In this document: piece after piece, positions 31,842 through 40,855 of the stretch
Layout of the letters: the number at the start of each line of letters is the position of its first letter
Numbering within the stretch: the first letter of the stretch is position 1
Assembly (NCBI GenBank): GCA_038203955.1
Contig: JBBRDK010000005.1
Location: forward strand, 9,199-73,198
Direction: 5' to 3'
DNA from: JALYUA01 sp038203955
GTDB lineage: Bacteria; Acidobacteriota; Thermoanaerobaculia; UBA5066; Gp7-AA6
DNA: 64,000 nt
Made by a program: the position numbers and the translations under genes
Notes under the pieces: model-generated
What the model was told of the DNA's origin: nothing
Database searches by the model: none
What the model saw: the letters and a program-made list of their open reading frames with translations, nothing else

Positions 31842-34614
31842 TCAGAAGCTCACCTTCACGCCGAGCTGGAGCTGCCGCGGGTCGTTGACCGCCGTCGGCT
31901 GCCCGAAAGGTGGGAGAGCCGAAGGAGTTGTTCGGAACCTGGTCGTTCTTCCGGTGAGAAGGTTGAAGGCCACGAGGATCGCCTCCACGGCCACACTGTT
32001 CGTCACGGGAACCTTCGCGACAGGCGCAGGTCCACGGACTCGAAACCGAACCCCTCTCCAGAGTTGCGCGCGACTCCCGCTGGCCGGTCGTTCAGCGTCG
32101 AGTCGCCGTTACGGTCGAACGGGAGCAGCACGTTGAACGGAAGAGCCGAGGCGTAGGTGAAGATGCCGGTCAGCGTCCACCCTTCGGCGAGCGCGCCCCA
32201 CAGGCTTTCCTTTCCGCGAACGGGCGAGACCGCGCTCCCTGACAGCGTGACCCGGTGGCGCTGATCGTTGTCCGATCGGCCCCTCTCCGCGGCGACGTCG
32301 CGGTTGTCCTGCGGCGAGCTGAAGAAGAAGTTGCCGGATGTGTCGAAGCTCTTCGAGTACGTGTACGACGCCCGGAGGCTGCCCCATGAAACGGGCCGCT
32401 GCGTGTAGCTCAACGTCACGCCGTCGTACCAGGAGTCCCCGATCGACTGGTACTGCGAGTTGTTCGCGTACGCGGCGTTTGGCCTTCCGAGGTTGAAGAC
32501 GGAGGGATTCGTCGTGGTCGGCACGTTGACGTTGCGCGACATGATGATGTGCCTCCCCCGGATGTGCTCGTAACCGATCGACGCGGTCGCCGAGGGCAGG
32601 ATCTGTCGCTCGTACTGCGCCGCGGCCTGAAAAGAGGATCCACTCTGGATGTCGGGATCGATCGTCGTGACGTTCGTCAGCACCCCGGAAGGAAACGACG
32701 CGTAGACGTCGGGGAACACGGGCGGTGCCGGCGAGGTCCGGCTGGCGGGAGTCACCTGAGCGACTCGATACGCAACGCCGTCTCTCTGAAGCGCGTTGGC
32801 GACGGCGCGCAGGGGAACCGGGTTGTAGAACAGTCCGGCGGTCGCCCGGAGGACGCTGCGGCCGTCGCCCGCCGGATCCCACGCCAGGCCGACGCGGGGG
32901 GAGAGGTTGTCGCGGTCCGTTTGCACCAGAGAGGGAAGAAACTGGAGGTCGTATCGAAGACCGGCGTTGACGTTCACGCGCCGCGAGACTCTCCACTCGT
33001 CCTGCAAAAACGCCCCGACGTTCGAGTTGTCTTGCGGCGTCCCGGGAATCCCGAAAGCCTGCTGGAACGTCGTGTACCGGCCGGCCTGAAAGTCCGCCAG
33101 ATTCCGGAAGGTGTAGACGCCCTGGAGCGCGCCCGGGAAATCGATTCGGACTCGATTGAACAGCGTGTCGACGCCCCCCTTGATCGAGTGGGATCCCAGC
33201 ACGGACGTCACGGCGTCGACGGCCTCCCACATGCTCGTATTGCGGACGGTCGGCGAGTTCGTCGCCGTCCCGAAGCTGGCGATCCCGGAAATGGTCACCG
33301 CCGGGCCGACGAGGTCGTTCGGCGGCGCCGACAGATCGCTCGTCGTCATCTGCCCCCGGGTCTCGTTGAAGACGGAGGGGGAGATCGTCGCCACGTTGCT
33401 GGCTGCCCACGTTTGGTCCGTGTCGGCGAGCCCCGTCGCCCGGCTCGCGTCGTTCAAGCCGCCGACCGTCCGCGCGTTGGCGCTCGAGACCGCGTACCGG
33501 CTGTACCGGAGATTGAGCTGATCGGCGGAGGAGAACGCGTGGTCGAGGCGTCCGAACCAGTTGGTCGTGTCGAGTGTCGTCGCCAGATTGCCCGTGGCGA
33601 TGCGGACGCCGGGATAGGACACGGCGTCCAGACGCGCGTTGACAGCCGCCGCGCTGGCGGAGGAAATGGTCACGACGCTCCCGTTTTGCTCCGCGAGCTG
33701 CTCGAAGTTCGCGAAGAAGAACGTCCGATCGCGGACCGCCGGACCTCCGAGCGAGAGACCGTACTGCCGCCGCGAGAAGGGAAACGCCTTCGAAGCGAGG
33801 GCGTTTTTCGCATCCAGGCGGTCATCCCGGAAAAAACCGTACGCGTCCCCGGCGTACGTGTTGGTGCCGGATTGCGTGACGACGCTGATGATCCCCGCGG
33901 TCGCGCGGCCGTACTCCGCGATTCCGCCGGACCGCACCACTTGGAACTCGCGAATCACGTCCTGGCTGTAGAACGTGCCCGCGAGCTCCGCCGCGTCGTC
34001 GTTCGCGGACAGCCCGTCGACGACGAAGGTGTTGTTCAGGTTCCGCTGGCTCGACACGGAAATGCCGGTCCGGGCACCGCGGACGTCTCGGCGAAACGCT
34101 GGTTCGCCCCCGTGTTCGTCCGGGAGACTCCCGGGACGAGCAACGCGAGATCGAGATAGTTGCGCCCGTTCAGAGGCAGGTTCCGGATCTCTTCGGGAGT
34201 GACGGACTCCGCGACCTGCGTGCGCACCGTCTCGACGAGGGGCGCGCCCGTCACCGTCACCCTCTCCGTTGCGCTCGCCAGGTTCAACCTCACCGGAATC
34301 TCGAGCGCCTGCCCGGCGGCGGCTCGAAAAGGCGTCCGCACGTCGAGAAACCCCTCCTTCCGGATCGAGAGCTCGTAGTCGCCGGCCGGGACGGCCGAGA
34401 AACGGAATCGGCCTCGCGCGTCGGAAACGGCCGTCACCCGCCGGTTCGTGCCCGGATGAAAGAGGACGACGCCCGCCGCCGGAACGGGAGCGCCGGCGGG
34501 GTCCTCGATGCGCCCTCTCACGGTCGCAGTGTCGACCGTCTGCTGCCCGCCGCAGAGCGCCGCGATCGGGAACAGCAGGGAGAATGCGAGGAGCGCGTGC
34601 AGGCAGCGGCTCAT
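31842..34614 (-). pseudogene. TonB-dependent receptor with CarboxypepD-regulatory-like N-terminus, broken by four indels
   Basis: Start ATG 34614, signal peptide, a carboxypeptidase-regulatory-like domain (TVRGRIEDPAGAPVPAAGVVL), a plug (NLPLNGRNYLDLALLVPGVS) and a long barrel ending in DPRQLQLGVKVSF at 31842. The frame is interrupted at 34069 (one base lost: GGACCGG for GGAACCGG), near 32009 (C lost in a C run, after RRFP), near 31953 (A lost, before RKNDQVPNNSFG) and near 31907 (one extra T, before GQPTAV). Every piece is otherwise well conserved and collinear, with no internal stops. Three of the four lie in the last 170 bp. Intact, it would be an about 920-residue outer-membrane receptor. 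Overlaps the next gene's stop by 4 bp. Confidence 0.85.
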
Positions 34615-35819
34615 CGAGCCGCCCGTTTCCTGAAAACGTCGAGGGGCCCGGTTTCGGCCACGGCGAGAAGCTCGTTGCCGTTTCGCGCCGTGTAGGAGAT
34701 AGCGCTGGCCGATCCCCGGACGGTGATCCGCGGGTCCGCGGCGTCCTTCAGAAGGCGAACGGCCGCGCTCCAGCTCTTTCGATCGGGCTCCAGACCCCGC
34801 CCGAAGACGGACGAACCCGACACGTAGAGCGCGACGAGGCGGTCTTCCGGAAGTACGGCGATGTCGGGATGATTCGGGACGCCCGAGCCTTCCGCCTTCC
34901 CGGCGAGCTCGACACGCGGTGAGAAGCTCTTCCCCCCGTCGGACGAGAACGCCGCGAAGACGCCGGGAACGGCGCCCGTGTACCACGCGACCCAGAGCGC
35001 CCCGGACCGCTCGAGCGCCAGCCTCGGCCCGGAGTCCGGACATCCATCGATCCGCCAGCCATCGTCCGACACCACCACGGAGGGGGGAGCGCTCCCGTTT
35101 CCGTCTCCCACGGCGGCGACCGCGATGTTGCGCAGGTCCTTGCCCTCGAGGTCGCGGTAGGCGATCCAGACGCCCTTTTTCGAATCGGCGGCGACGCTCG
35201 TCGCGCAGCACTGACACGCGCGGGGGTCCACGACCCGATTCGTCTCGAACCGCGCCCCGTCCCCGCTCACGGCCGAGACGACGCCCTGCCCTCCCGCACG
35301 GCTGTCGAGCCACGCCAGCCGCATCCGGCCGGCGGAGTCGATCGCCGTGGAAACCCAGCCGTGCGGCCCCGCGGTCTTGTCGTCGTTGACGGTGACGGGC
35401 GCTCCCCACGTCGAACCGCCGTCGGTGGAGCGCTGGGCGCGAAGCTCCGTATTCCATCGGCCGGGTGCCGTCACGGAATACACGGCCACGAGAGCGCCGC
35501 CCGGAAGGATCTCGAGGGAGGGTCCCGTCTGTGAATGCGCCATCACGGCGGGCGCCGGCGGAGACACGGCGACGGCCGTCCGGTGCCCGCCCGAATCGGC
35601 GTAGCAGAGGCGGCCTCCCCCGGCCTCTTCCCGAACGAAGACCATGCAGAGGTCGCCGGACGCGTTCCATCGCGCCGAGGGGTCGTGGCCCGCCTGGCGC
35701 ACCGCGCGGCCGGCGGCCGGCGGCTGCCCCGCTCCCATCGACCGCAGCGACGGCGACACGGCGTAGAGCGCGATCGCCGCCGCAGCGATGGCAAGGCTTC
35801 GTCTAAAAATGGGCTGCAT
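34611..35819 (-). CDS. Sialidase-like BNR beta-propeller protein with CxCC motif
   Basis: About 402 residues from the ATG at 35819 (an upstream GTG at 35831 is an alternative). N-terminal export signal, then Asp-box repeats (STDGGSTWG, SSDGGKSFS) in a six-bladed propeller. The sialidase catalytic Arg triad and Tyr/Glu pair are not clearly present, so a true sialidase is doubtful. An unusual ACQCCATS motif (Cys202, 204 and 205) and further Cys (LCM, LCYADSGG, GCPDSG) suggest disulfides or metal binding. Its stop overlaps the TonB-receptor start, so it was co-expressed with that receptor. Confidence 0.82.
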   Translation of the reverse strand: MQPIFRRSLAIAAAAIALYAVSPSLRSMGAGQPPAAGRAVRQAGHDPSARWNASGDLCMVFVREEAGGGRLCYADSGGHRTAVAVSPPAPAVMAHSQTGPSLEILPGGALVAVYSVTAPGRWNTELRAQRSTDGGSTWGAPVTVNDDKTAGPHGWVSTAIDSAGRMRLAWLDSRAGGQGVVSAVSGDGARFETNRVVDPRACQCCATSVAADSKKGVWIAYRDLEGKDLRNIAVAAVGDGNGSAPPSVVVSDDGWRIDGCPDSGPRLALERSGALWVAWYTGAVPGVFAAFSSDGGKSFSPRVELAGKAEGSGVPNHPDIAVLPEDRLVALYVSGSSVFGRGLEPDRKSWSAAVRLLKDAADPRITVRGSASAISYTARNGNELLAVAETGPLDVFRKRAAR

Positions 35820-35934
35820 GATTCTCCACACTCGGATCGCATCCGGCCGGTTCGCGGCCGGAACGATGGATTCCGGGCCGCCGACGCCTGCCGCTGCGTG
35901 CGGCCGCGCTCCGCCCGGAGTCAGACGAGGAGGA

Positions 35935-36276
35935 TCAGGCTCGAGGAGGAGGGGTGGCGGGAGCGAGCTTAAACGAGCGCGGCGCGGCGGAGACGGGGAA
36001 TGAAATCTCCGCGGATCTCTCGAGGGTCAGAAACGGCGAGACCGGAGCGAGAATCGCGGGAAGCGCTCCGCCGAGAGTCACGACTTTCGAATCGGGCATG
36101 CATCCCCGCAACTGGCACTCTCCTGGGGAGGAGCTCTGCGCCGCCGCGCAGGACGGCATCGAACCGTCTTCGGACGCGGCGCAGCAATCGGGAACGCACT
36201 CGACCCAATTCGCCAGCGGTCCGCACGAGACGAGCAGAAGGAGAACGACCGCCGCGGAGCGCATCGCGCGGAGCAT
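35935..36276 (-). CDS. Cys-rich small lipoprotein
   Basis: 113 residues from the ATG at 36276 (or 36264). The lipoprotein signal VVLLLLVSCGP (Cys18) is followed by a short Cys-rich mature segment: ECVPDCC, PSCAAA and ECQLRGCMP (six Cys), with a Pro-rich end (APATPPPRA). First gene of the minus-strand operon with the propeller protein and the broken TonB receptor. The shared Cys richness of this protein and the propeller hints at metal or disulfide chemistry at the outer membrane. No database family is recognised. Confidence 0.7.
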   Translation of the reverse strand: MLRAMRSAAVVLLLLVSCGPLANWVECVPDCCAASEDGSMPSCAAAQSSSPGECQLRGCMPDSKVVTLGGALPAILAPVSPFLTLERSAEISFPVSAAPRSFKLAPATPPPRA

Positions 36277-36631
36277 ATCGCGGGACTCTGACCCTTTCCC
36301 GGGAGCCCGCTCCGAAAAGCGGCTACGGCGTCCGTGCGTCGCCTCGACTCCTGCAGGAGCCTCCCGAGTGGGATCCTGAGCACTCTTCCAGTCACTCGAA
36401 TCCGGCATCGCGTGGTTCCGGGGGGTTTCCCCTCCGCGGCGAAAAGGACGCTCTGCTGCTCGAGACCAAGGGCCACATGGTGGACACACGGGCATGAAAC
36501 TTTGAGAGTCGGCGGCGCGTCGATCGACTCGCCGCTGCGGGGCCGCCGGCGGCCCCGACGGCGATGCTAGACTGCCGGGGTTGCTCGCCTCCCGACCCGG
36601 CCAGACGGATGTCGAGAAAGTGGAGGTCCGA
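36277..36631. other. Divergent intergenic region, no gene seen
   Basis: 355 bp between the Cys-rich lipoprotein (minus) and the secreted protein at 36632 (plus). It must hold both promoters. GC-rich throughout, with a GGGGGGTTTCCCC run near 36420 and a CCGGCGGCCCCG-type hairpin-prone stretch near 36540-36560. No RNA gene, repeat copy or supported reading frame was found. Confidence 0.6.
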
Positions 36632-37123
36632 ATGCGGGTGAGAACCGTCGTTCTCGGGGTCGTCCTCCTCGGAGGGGTTTTTCCCGGCTCGTTGCGCGCC
36701 GTCAGCCGGATCGCCTCAGTCGCGGTGACCGGATCGCCGACGCCAGCCGCGACGGCGGTCCCCTTGAATCTATTCGACAATACGATTGCGGAATTTCTGA
36801 CCGTCGTCCCTGTCGTGGACAGCGTCACCGGAGCCGTCTCGTCGATGGCCGCGTCGGTCAGCGTCTCCCCCGCGAGCCTCTTCAGCCTCTGCGGCGTCTC
36901 CCTTCCCGGTTGCGCGAGCGACTTCTATCTCGCGCAGTGGACGATCAGCTCGGACGCCTCCGGCATCCGGGCTCTGACTGCGTTCCAGGGAAGCGGCCCG
37001 CTGCGGCTGCTCAACAACACCGGCGCGCCCCAGCAGTACACCCTGCGATGCCAGACGGCACAGGTGACGGGCTCCTGCATTTTCTCGTTTCGCTATGTCC
37101 CCGTTGCCGATCCGTTGTTCTAG
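36632..37123 (+). CDS. Secreted hypothetical protein
   Basis: 163 residues from the ATG at 36632, which has a TGGAGG ribosome site and begins a signal peptide (RTVVLGVVLLGGVFPGSLRA). The mature part is Ser/Ala/Val-rich beta-type, with four Cys (SLCGVSLPGCAS, LRCQTAQVTGSC) that could make two disulfides, and ends FRYVPVADPLF. No recognised domain. It may be a surface or periplasmic protein. The next gene encodes a Pro/Thr-rich lipoprotein in the same direction. Confidence 0.7.
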   Translation: MRVRTVVLGVVLLGGVFPGSLRAVSRIASVAVTGSPTPAATAVPLNLFDNTIAEFLTVVPVVDSVTGAVSSMAASVSVSPASLFSLCGVSLPGCASDFYLAQWTISSDASGIRALTAFQGSGPLRLLNNTGAPQQYTLRCQTAQVTGSCIFSFRYVPVADPLF

Positions 37124-37256
37124 CGGCGAGATGGCCCGGCCGACCCGGGTGATTTTTTTGCGAACGAGTCGAGGAGGCCGGCGCCTAATTGTCTGAATGG
37201 CCTGGTTTTCTGAACGGAATGTGGAACGGACGGGTAGTCGGACCGCCGGCAGGACC

Positions 37257-37874
37257 ATGAGGGTCGAGGCGCTCGCGGGGCGGCCGCTCGTCGTTCTGGT
37301 CTTCGGCGCGCTGCTCCTGGGCACCGGCTGCTTCAAAGATCCCCCGACGGCGCCGGCCAGCATCCCGAGCCCCGCGGCGTCGATCACGCCCGAGGCGTCC
37401 GCCACGCCGACGCCCGTTCCTCCGGCGACGCCCGTCGTGTCGGCCTCCCCGACGCCTCCGGCCCCGACGGCGACCGCGATCGCCCCGACCGGCACGCCAA
37501 CCGCGGGTGCGACCAGCACGGCCACTCCGTCGCCGACCCCGACCCCGACCTCGACCTCTTCCAGCACTCCGAACCCCGGGGTCTCTCCGACTCCGGTTCC
37601 GAGCGCGACCGCGACTCGTCTGCCGACCTCGAGCCCGACACGCACGGCAACCTCGACCGCGACTCCGAGCCGGACGCCCACGGCCACCGCGACGAACACG
37701 CCTCTTCCCCCGACCGAAACCGCGACTCCGACGCGGCCGGCGCCGCCCACCGCGACGAACACGCCGCTGCCGCCGACCCCGACCCCGACGGCTACGGCGA
37801 CGGCCACGTCTCTGTTTCCGTTCACACCGACGAGGACCGCGACCCGCACGCCGACGAGAACGCCCGGCCTCTAG
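37257..37874 (+). CDS. Pro/Thr-rich low-complexity lipoprotein
   Basis: 205 residues from the ATG at 37257. Signal with lipobox (VFGALLLGTGCFKDPP). The remaining ~170 residues are almost only Pro, Thr, Ala and Ser (for example TATPSRTPTATATNTPLPP), ending TPTRTPTRTPGL, like extended mucin-type surface stalks. Repeated NTPLPPT blocks show internal duplication. No folded domain follows, so it may be a spacer or glycosylated coat protein. The opposite strand has a long open frame that only reflects the composition. Confidence 0.7.
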   Translation: MRVEALAGRPLVVLVFGALLLGTGCFKDPPTAPASIPSPAASITPEASATPTPVPPATPVVSASPTPPAPTATAIAPTGTPTAGATSTATPSPTPTPTSTSSSTPNPGVSPTPVPSATATRLPTSSPTRTATSTATPSRTPTATATNTPLPPTETATPTRPAPPTATNTPLPPTPTPTATATATSLFPFTPTRTATRTPTRTPGL

Positions 37875-37961
37875 AGCGGATGCTGGGTGCGACGTGCGTG
37901 CGTGGCCGGGGTCACGGCGGCGGCTCTTTCTGATCCGGGATGCGAAGCGGCCCGCCCGACG

Positions 37962-39536
37962 TCAGTCTCCCGATTCGGTGGGCCGGGTCTGGACGGGCTT
38001 TCGGCGCGAAAGCCTCAACGCTCCGAGAGCCGTCTCCAGGTCCCTCGCCCGTTTCCGCTGCTGCTCCTCCTGCTCTGCCGCGGCCAGTCGGTGCATCAGC
38101 GAGCTCAAGCGTGCGTCGGGATGCTCGATGATCAAACGGAGGAGGACCTCGTAGTCCCGGACCATCGTCTCGATCGTGGCGTCTTCGAAGAGCTCCGTTT
38201 TGAATTCGAAGGCTCCACTCAACCCTTGCGGCGAAACGAGGAGACCGAGCCTCAGGTCGTGCCGCGTCGCCCCGGCCGGACCTCGATCGAGCTGCCCTCC
38301 GTCGTCGACGAGGGGCGTAACCGTCAGGCCGTGGAGCTCGAGGTCGGGATTGGGAACGTTCTGAAGCACGAACCAGACCTGAAACAAGGGCGAGTGGCTC
38401 AAGCGGCGCTCGGGCTGAAGAGCCTCGACCAGCTTCTCGAACGGCAGGTCCTGGTGCGCATAGGCGTCCAGGGCGACGCAACGGACACGCGAAAGAAACT
38501 CGCGAAACGGCGGATCTCCCGAGAGGTCCAGCCGGAGGACGAGGGGGTTGATGAAGAATCCGATGAGGACTTCCGTCTCGAGCTGGCTTCGACCCGCCGT
38601 CGGCGTCCCAATCACGATGTCTTTCTGGCCGGAATGACGAGAGAGCAGCACGGAGAAGGCGGCGAGCAGAGTCATGTAGAGAGTCGAGTCCTCTCGAAGG
38701 CTCAACTGCCGGAGACCCTCCGCGATCTCCGGCGGAAAAACGAAGGTCCGCCGCGCCCCGCGAAATCCCGCGACAGCCGGCCGCGCGCGATCCGTCGGGA
38801 GCTTCAGGACAGGGAGTGGCCCTCCAAGCTGACGCTTCCAGTAGGAGAGCATCTCGGCGAGGGCTTCTCCGCGGAGCCACTCCTTCTGCCAGGACGCAAA
38901 ATCGGCGTACTGGACCGGCAACTCGGGCAGCGAAGAAGGCCGACCTGCGGCGGCGGAGGCGTAGAGCGCCCCGAGCTCCTGGAAGAGCACGCCCGTCGAC
39001 CAGCCGTCCGTGACGATGTGATGCATGGTGAGGATGAAGACGTGTTGCGTCGCGCTCCACCGAAGCAGGACCGCCCGAAACAGGCGATCCGACGTCAGGA
39101 AGAAGGGACGATCCTCTTCGTCCGTCGCCCGTGAACGCGAGACCTCTTCCCGCTCCGCCTCGGAAAGCCCCTCCATCGACACCGTTTCGAGCCGGACCGA
39201 TCGCGGCGGATGAACCCTCTGACGGGCTTCTCCCCCCTCCATCTGGAAGGAGGTGCGCAGCATCTCGTGGCGGCGGACGATTTCCGTCAGCGCCGCCTCC
39301 AACGCCGGCACGTCCAGTTCTCCGGTCAGACGCAGCGCGACCTGGACGTTGTAGGCCGGGTTGCCCGGTTCCAGCTGATCGAGGACCCAGAGTCGTTGCT
39401 GCGCAAACGAAGCCGGCAGGCTGACCGTCGATTCCGCGGGGCCTGCCGGGTCGAACGCGCTGTCGGCGCTCGGCAGTCCCCCGCCTGACGCCCCGGCGTC
39501 AGAGGGCGTCGGGGCGTCTTTTCCGGTCGGGCTCAT
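37962..39536 (-). CDS. Stand-alone NRPS condensation domain
   Basis: 524 residues containing one complete condensation domain and no adenylation or carrier domain. Motifs: ASFAQQRLWVLDQLEPGNPAYN (C1), RRHEMLRTSF (C2), MHHIVTDGWS with the catalytic HHxxxDG (His172-His173, Asp177-Gly178; C3), YADFASWQ (C4), IGFFINPLVLR (C5) and HQDLPFEKLVEAL (C6/C7). The pattern is LCL-like. It would form an amide or ester between a carrier-bound acyl donor and an amine, hydroxyl or second carrier. Last gene of the four-gene operon, 16 bp after the CoA-transferase, so the carrier of the A-PCP-monooxygenase protein is its likely donor. Confidence 0.92.
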   Translation of the reverse strand: MSPTGKDAPTPSDAGASGGGLPSADSAFDPAGPAESTVSLPASFAQQRLWVLDQLEPGNPAYNVQVALRLTGELDVPALEAALTEIVRRHEMLRTSFQMEGGEARQRVHPPRSVRLETVSMEGLSEAEREEVSRSRATDEEDRPFFLTSDRLFRAVLLRWSATQHVFILTMHHIVTDGWSTGVLFQELGALYASAAAGRPSSLPELPVQYADFASWQKEWLRGEALAEMLSYWKRQLGGPLPVLKLPTDRARPAVAGFRGARRTFVFPPEIAEGLRQLSLREDSTLYMTLLAAFSVLLSRHSGQKDIVIGTPTAGRSQLETEVLIGFFINPLVLRLDLSGDPPFREFLSRVRCVALDAYAHQDLPFEKLVEALQPERRLSHSPLFQVWFVLQNVPNPDLELHGLTVTPLVDDGGQLDRGPAGATRHDLRLGLLVSPQGLSGAFEFKTELFEDATIETMVRDYEVLLRLIIEHPDARLSSLMHRLAAAEQEEQQRKRARDLETALGALRLSRRKPVQTRPTESGD

Positions 39537-39552
39537 GAGTCGAGGCAGGCGC

Positions 39553-40839
39553 CTAGATGACCCCGCGCCGTCGCAGGTCCTTCAGTTCCGCCGCGGAAAG
39601 GCCCAACCATTCGCGATACACCTCGTCCGTATGGGCGCCGAGCTCGGGGGGGCCTCGCCGGACGCTGCCGGGAGTCTCCGACAGTTTCACGGGGATACCG
39701 ACCTGCCTCGTGGCGCCGAGGGTTGGATGCGGCGCCTCGACGACCATCCCGCGTTCCGACGCCTGCTCCGACCGGATCGCGTCCTCGACGGAATTGATCC
39801 CGCTGCACGGGATTCCCGCGCGTTTCAGGAGGGAGACCCAGTGCTCCGCGGACTTCGAATTAAAGACGGCTTCGAGGGCCGCGTGGAGCCGCTCCCGCTG
39901 CGATACCCTGCCGGCGTTCGTCGCGAAGGAAGGGTCCGGCTCGAATCCGGAGGGCGCCAGAGCGTCGCACAGCCGCCGCCAGAGCGCGTCCGTTCCGACC
40001 CCCAGCGCAAACCGCGAGGCCGACGCCTCGAAGACCTCGTAAGGCGCCAGCGACGGATGCATGTTTCCGAGCCTCTTCGGGCTGCCGGTCCCGGCGAGGA
40101 CGCTCGAAGCATGGAACGCCATGAGCGAGAGCGCGCTGTCGAGCAGAGCCACGTCCACGAGTTGCCCTTCACCCGACAGGTCGCGCGCCCGCAGGGCCGC
40201 CAGGGTCCCGTAGGCCCCATAGAGGCCGGCGGTCATGTCCGCCAGGGGAACTCCCGCTTTCGTGGGACCTCCTTCCGGATCGCCGGTGACGCTCATGATT
40301 CCGCTCTCCGCCTGGATCGTGAGATCGAATCCCGCCTCGCCCTTTCGAGGGCCAGTCTGCCCGTACCCGGAGATGGCGCAATAAATCAGGCGGCGATTCA
40401 CCTCCCGAAGCGCCGCGAAATCCAGCCCGGAACGCGCGAGCGATCCTACCTTGAAGTTTTCAACGAAGACGTCCGCGCGCGCCACCAGGCGCTTCAAAAG
40501 CCGCTGTCCGTCGGGGTGGTGGATGTCGAGCGTCACACTGCGCTTGTTCCGGTTGACGCTCAGAAAATAGGTGCTGTGCCCATCCACGAAGGGTGGCCAG
40601 CCGCGGGCGGGATCTCCCTTCCCGGGCTGCTCGATCTTGACCACGGTCGCCCCCATGTCCCCCAGCAGCATCGTGCAGAACGGTCCCGCGAGCGTCCGCG
40701 AGACGTCGAGGACCAGCGTCCCCGAAAGCGGTCCGAAGTCGCCCGCCGTGAGTCCTACCTCCGACGCGGTCGCCGGCTTCCTTTGCCGGGACCGGCCGAC
40801 GGGCGTCAGGTCCCGACCCTCGCGGCGGCGGCTCGTCAC
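39553..40839 (-). CDS. CaiB/BaiF-family CoA-transferase (class III)
   Basis: 428 residues with the class III layout: LVLDVSRTLAGPFCTMLLGDMGATVVKIE at the N-terminus, NRNKRSVTLD, ENFKVG, and the nucleophile Asp201 in PLADMTAGLYGAYG followed by GEGQLVDVALLDS. These enzymes move CoA between acyl groups through an aspartyl-CoA thioester; relatives include formyl-CoA:oxalate CoA-transferase and racemases. The substrate here is unknown. Its place between an oxalate-CoA-ligase-like adenylation domain and a condensation domain suggests it delivers or removes an acyl-CoA substrate for the assembly line. Confidence 0.92.
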   Translation of the reverse strand: MTSRRREGRDLTPVGRSRQRKPATASEVGLTAGDFGPLSGTLVLDVSRTLAGPFCTMLLGDMGATVVKIEQPGKGDPARGWPPFVDGHSTYFLSVNRNKRSVTLDIHHPDGQRLLKRLVARADVFVENFKVGSLARSGLDFAALREVNRRLIYCAISGYGQTGPRKGEAGFDLTIQAESGIMSVTGDPEGGPTKAGVPLADMTAGLYGAYGTLAALRARDLSGEGQLVDVALLDSALSLMAFHASSVLAGTGSPKRLGNMHPSLAPYEVFEASASRFALGVGTDALWRRLCDALAPSGFEPDPSFATNAGRVSQRERLHAALEAVFNSKSAEHWVSLLKRAGIPCSGINSVEDAIRSEQASERGMVVEAPHPTLGATRQVGIPVKLSETPGSVRRGPPELGAHTDEVYREWLGLSAAELKDLRRRGVI

Positions 40840-40855
40840 CGCGGCACGCAGGGAC

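Noticed and set aside
36770..37849. Minus-strand 359-codon Gly/Val-rich frame opposite the Pro/Thr-rich lipoprotein
   Set aside because: Composition is the complement of a PT-repeat; no start site or motif.
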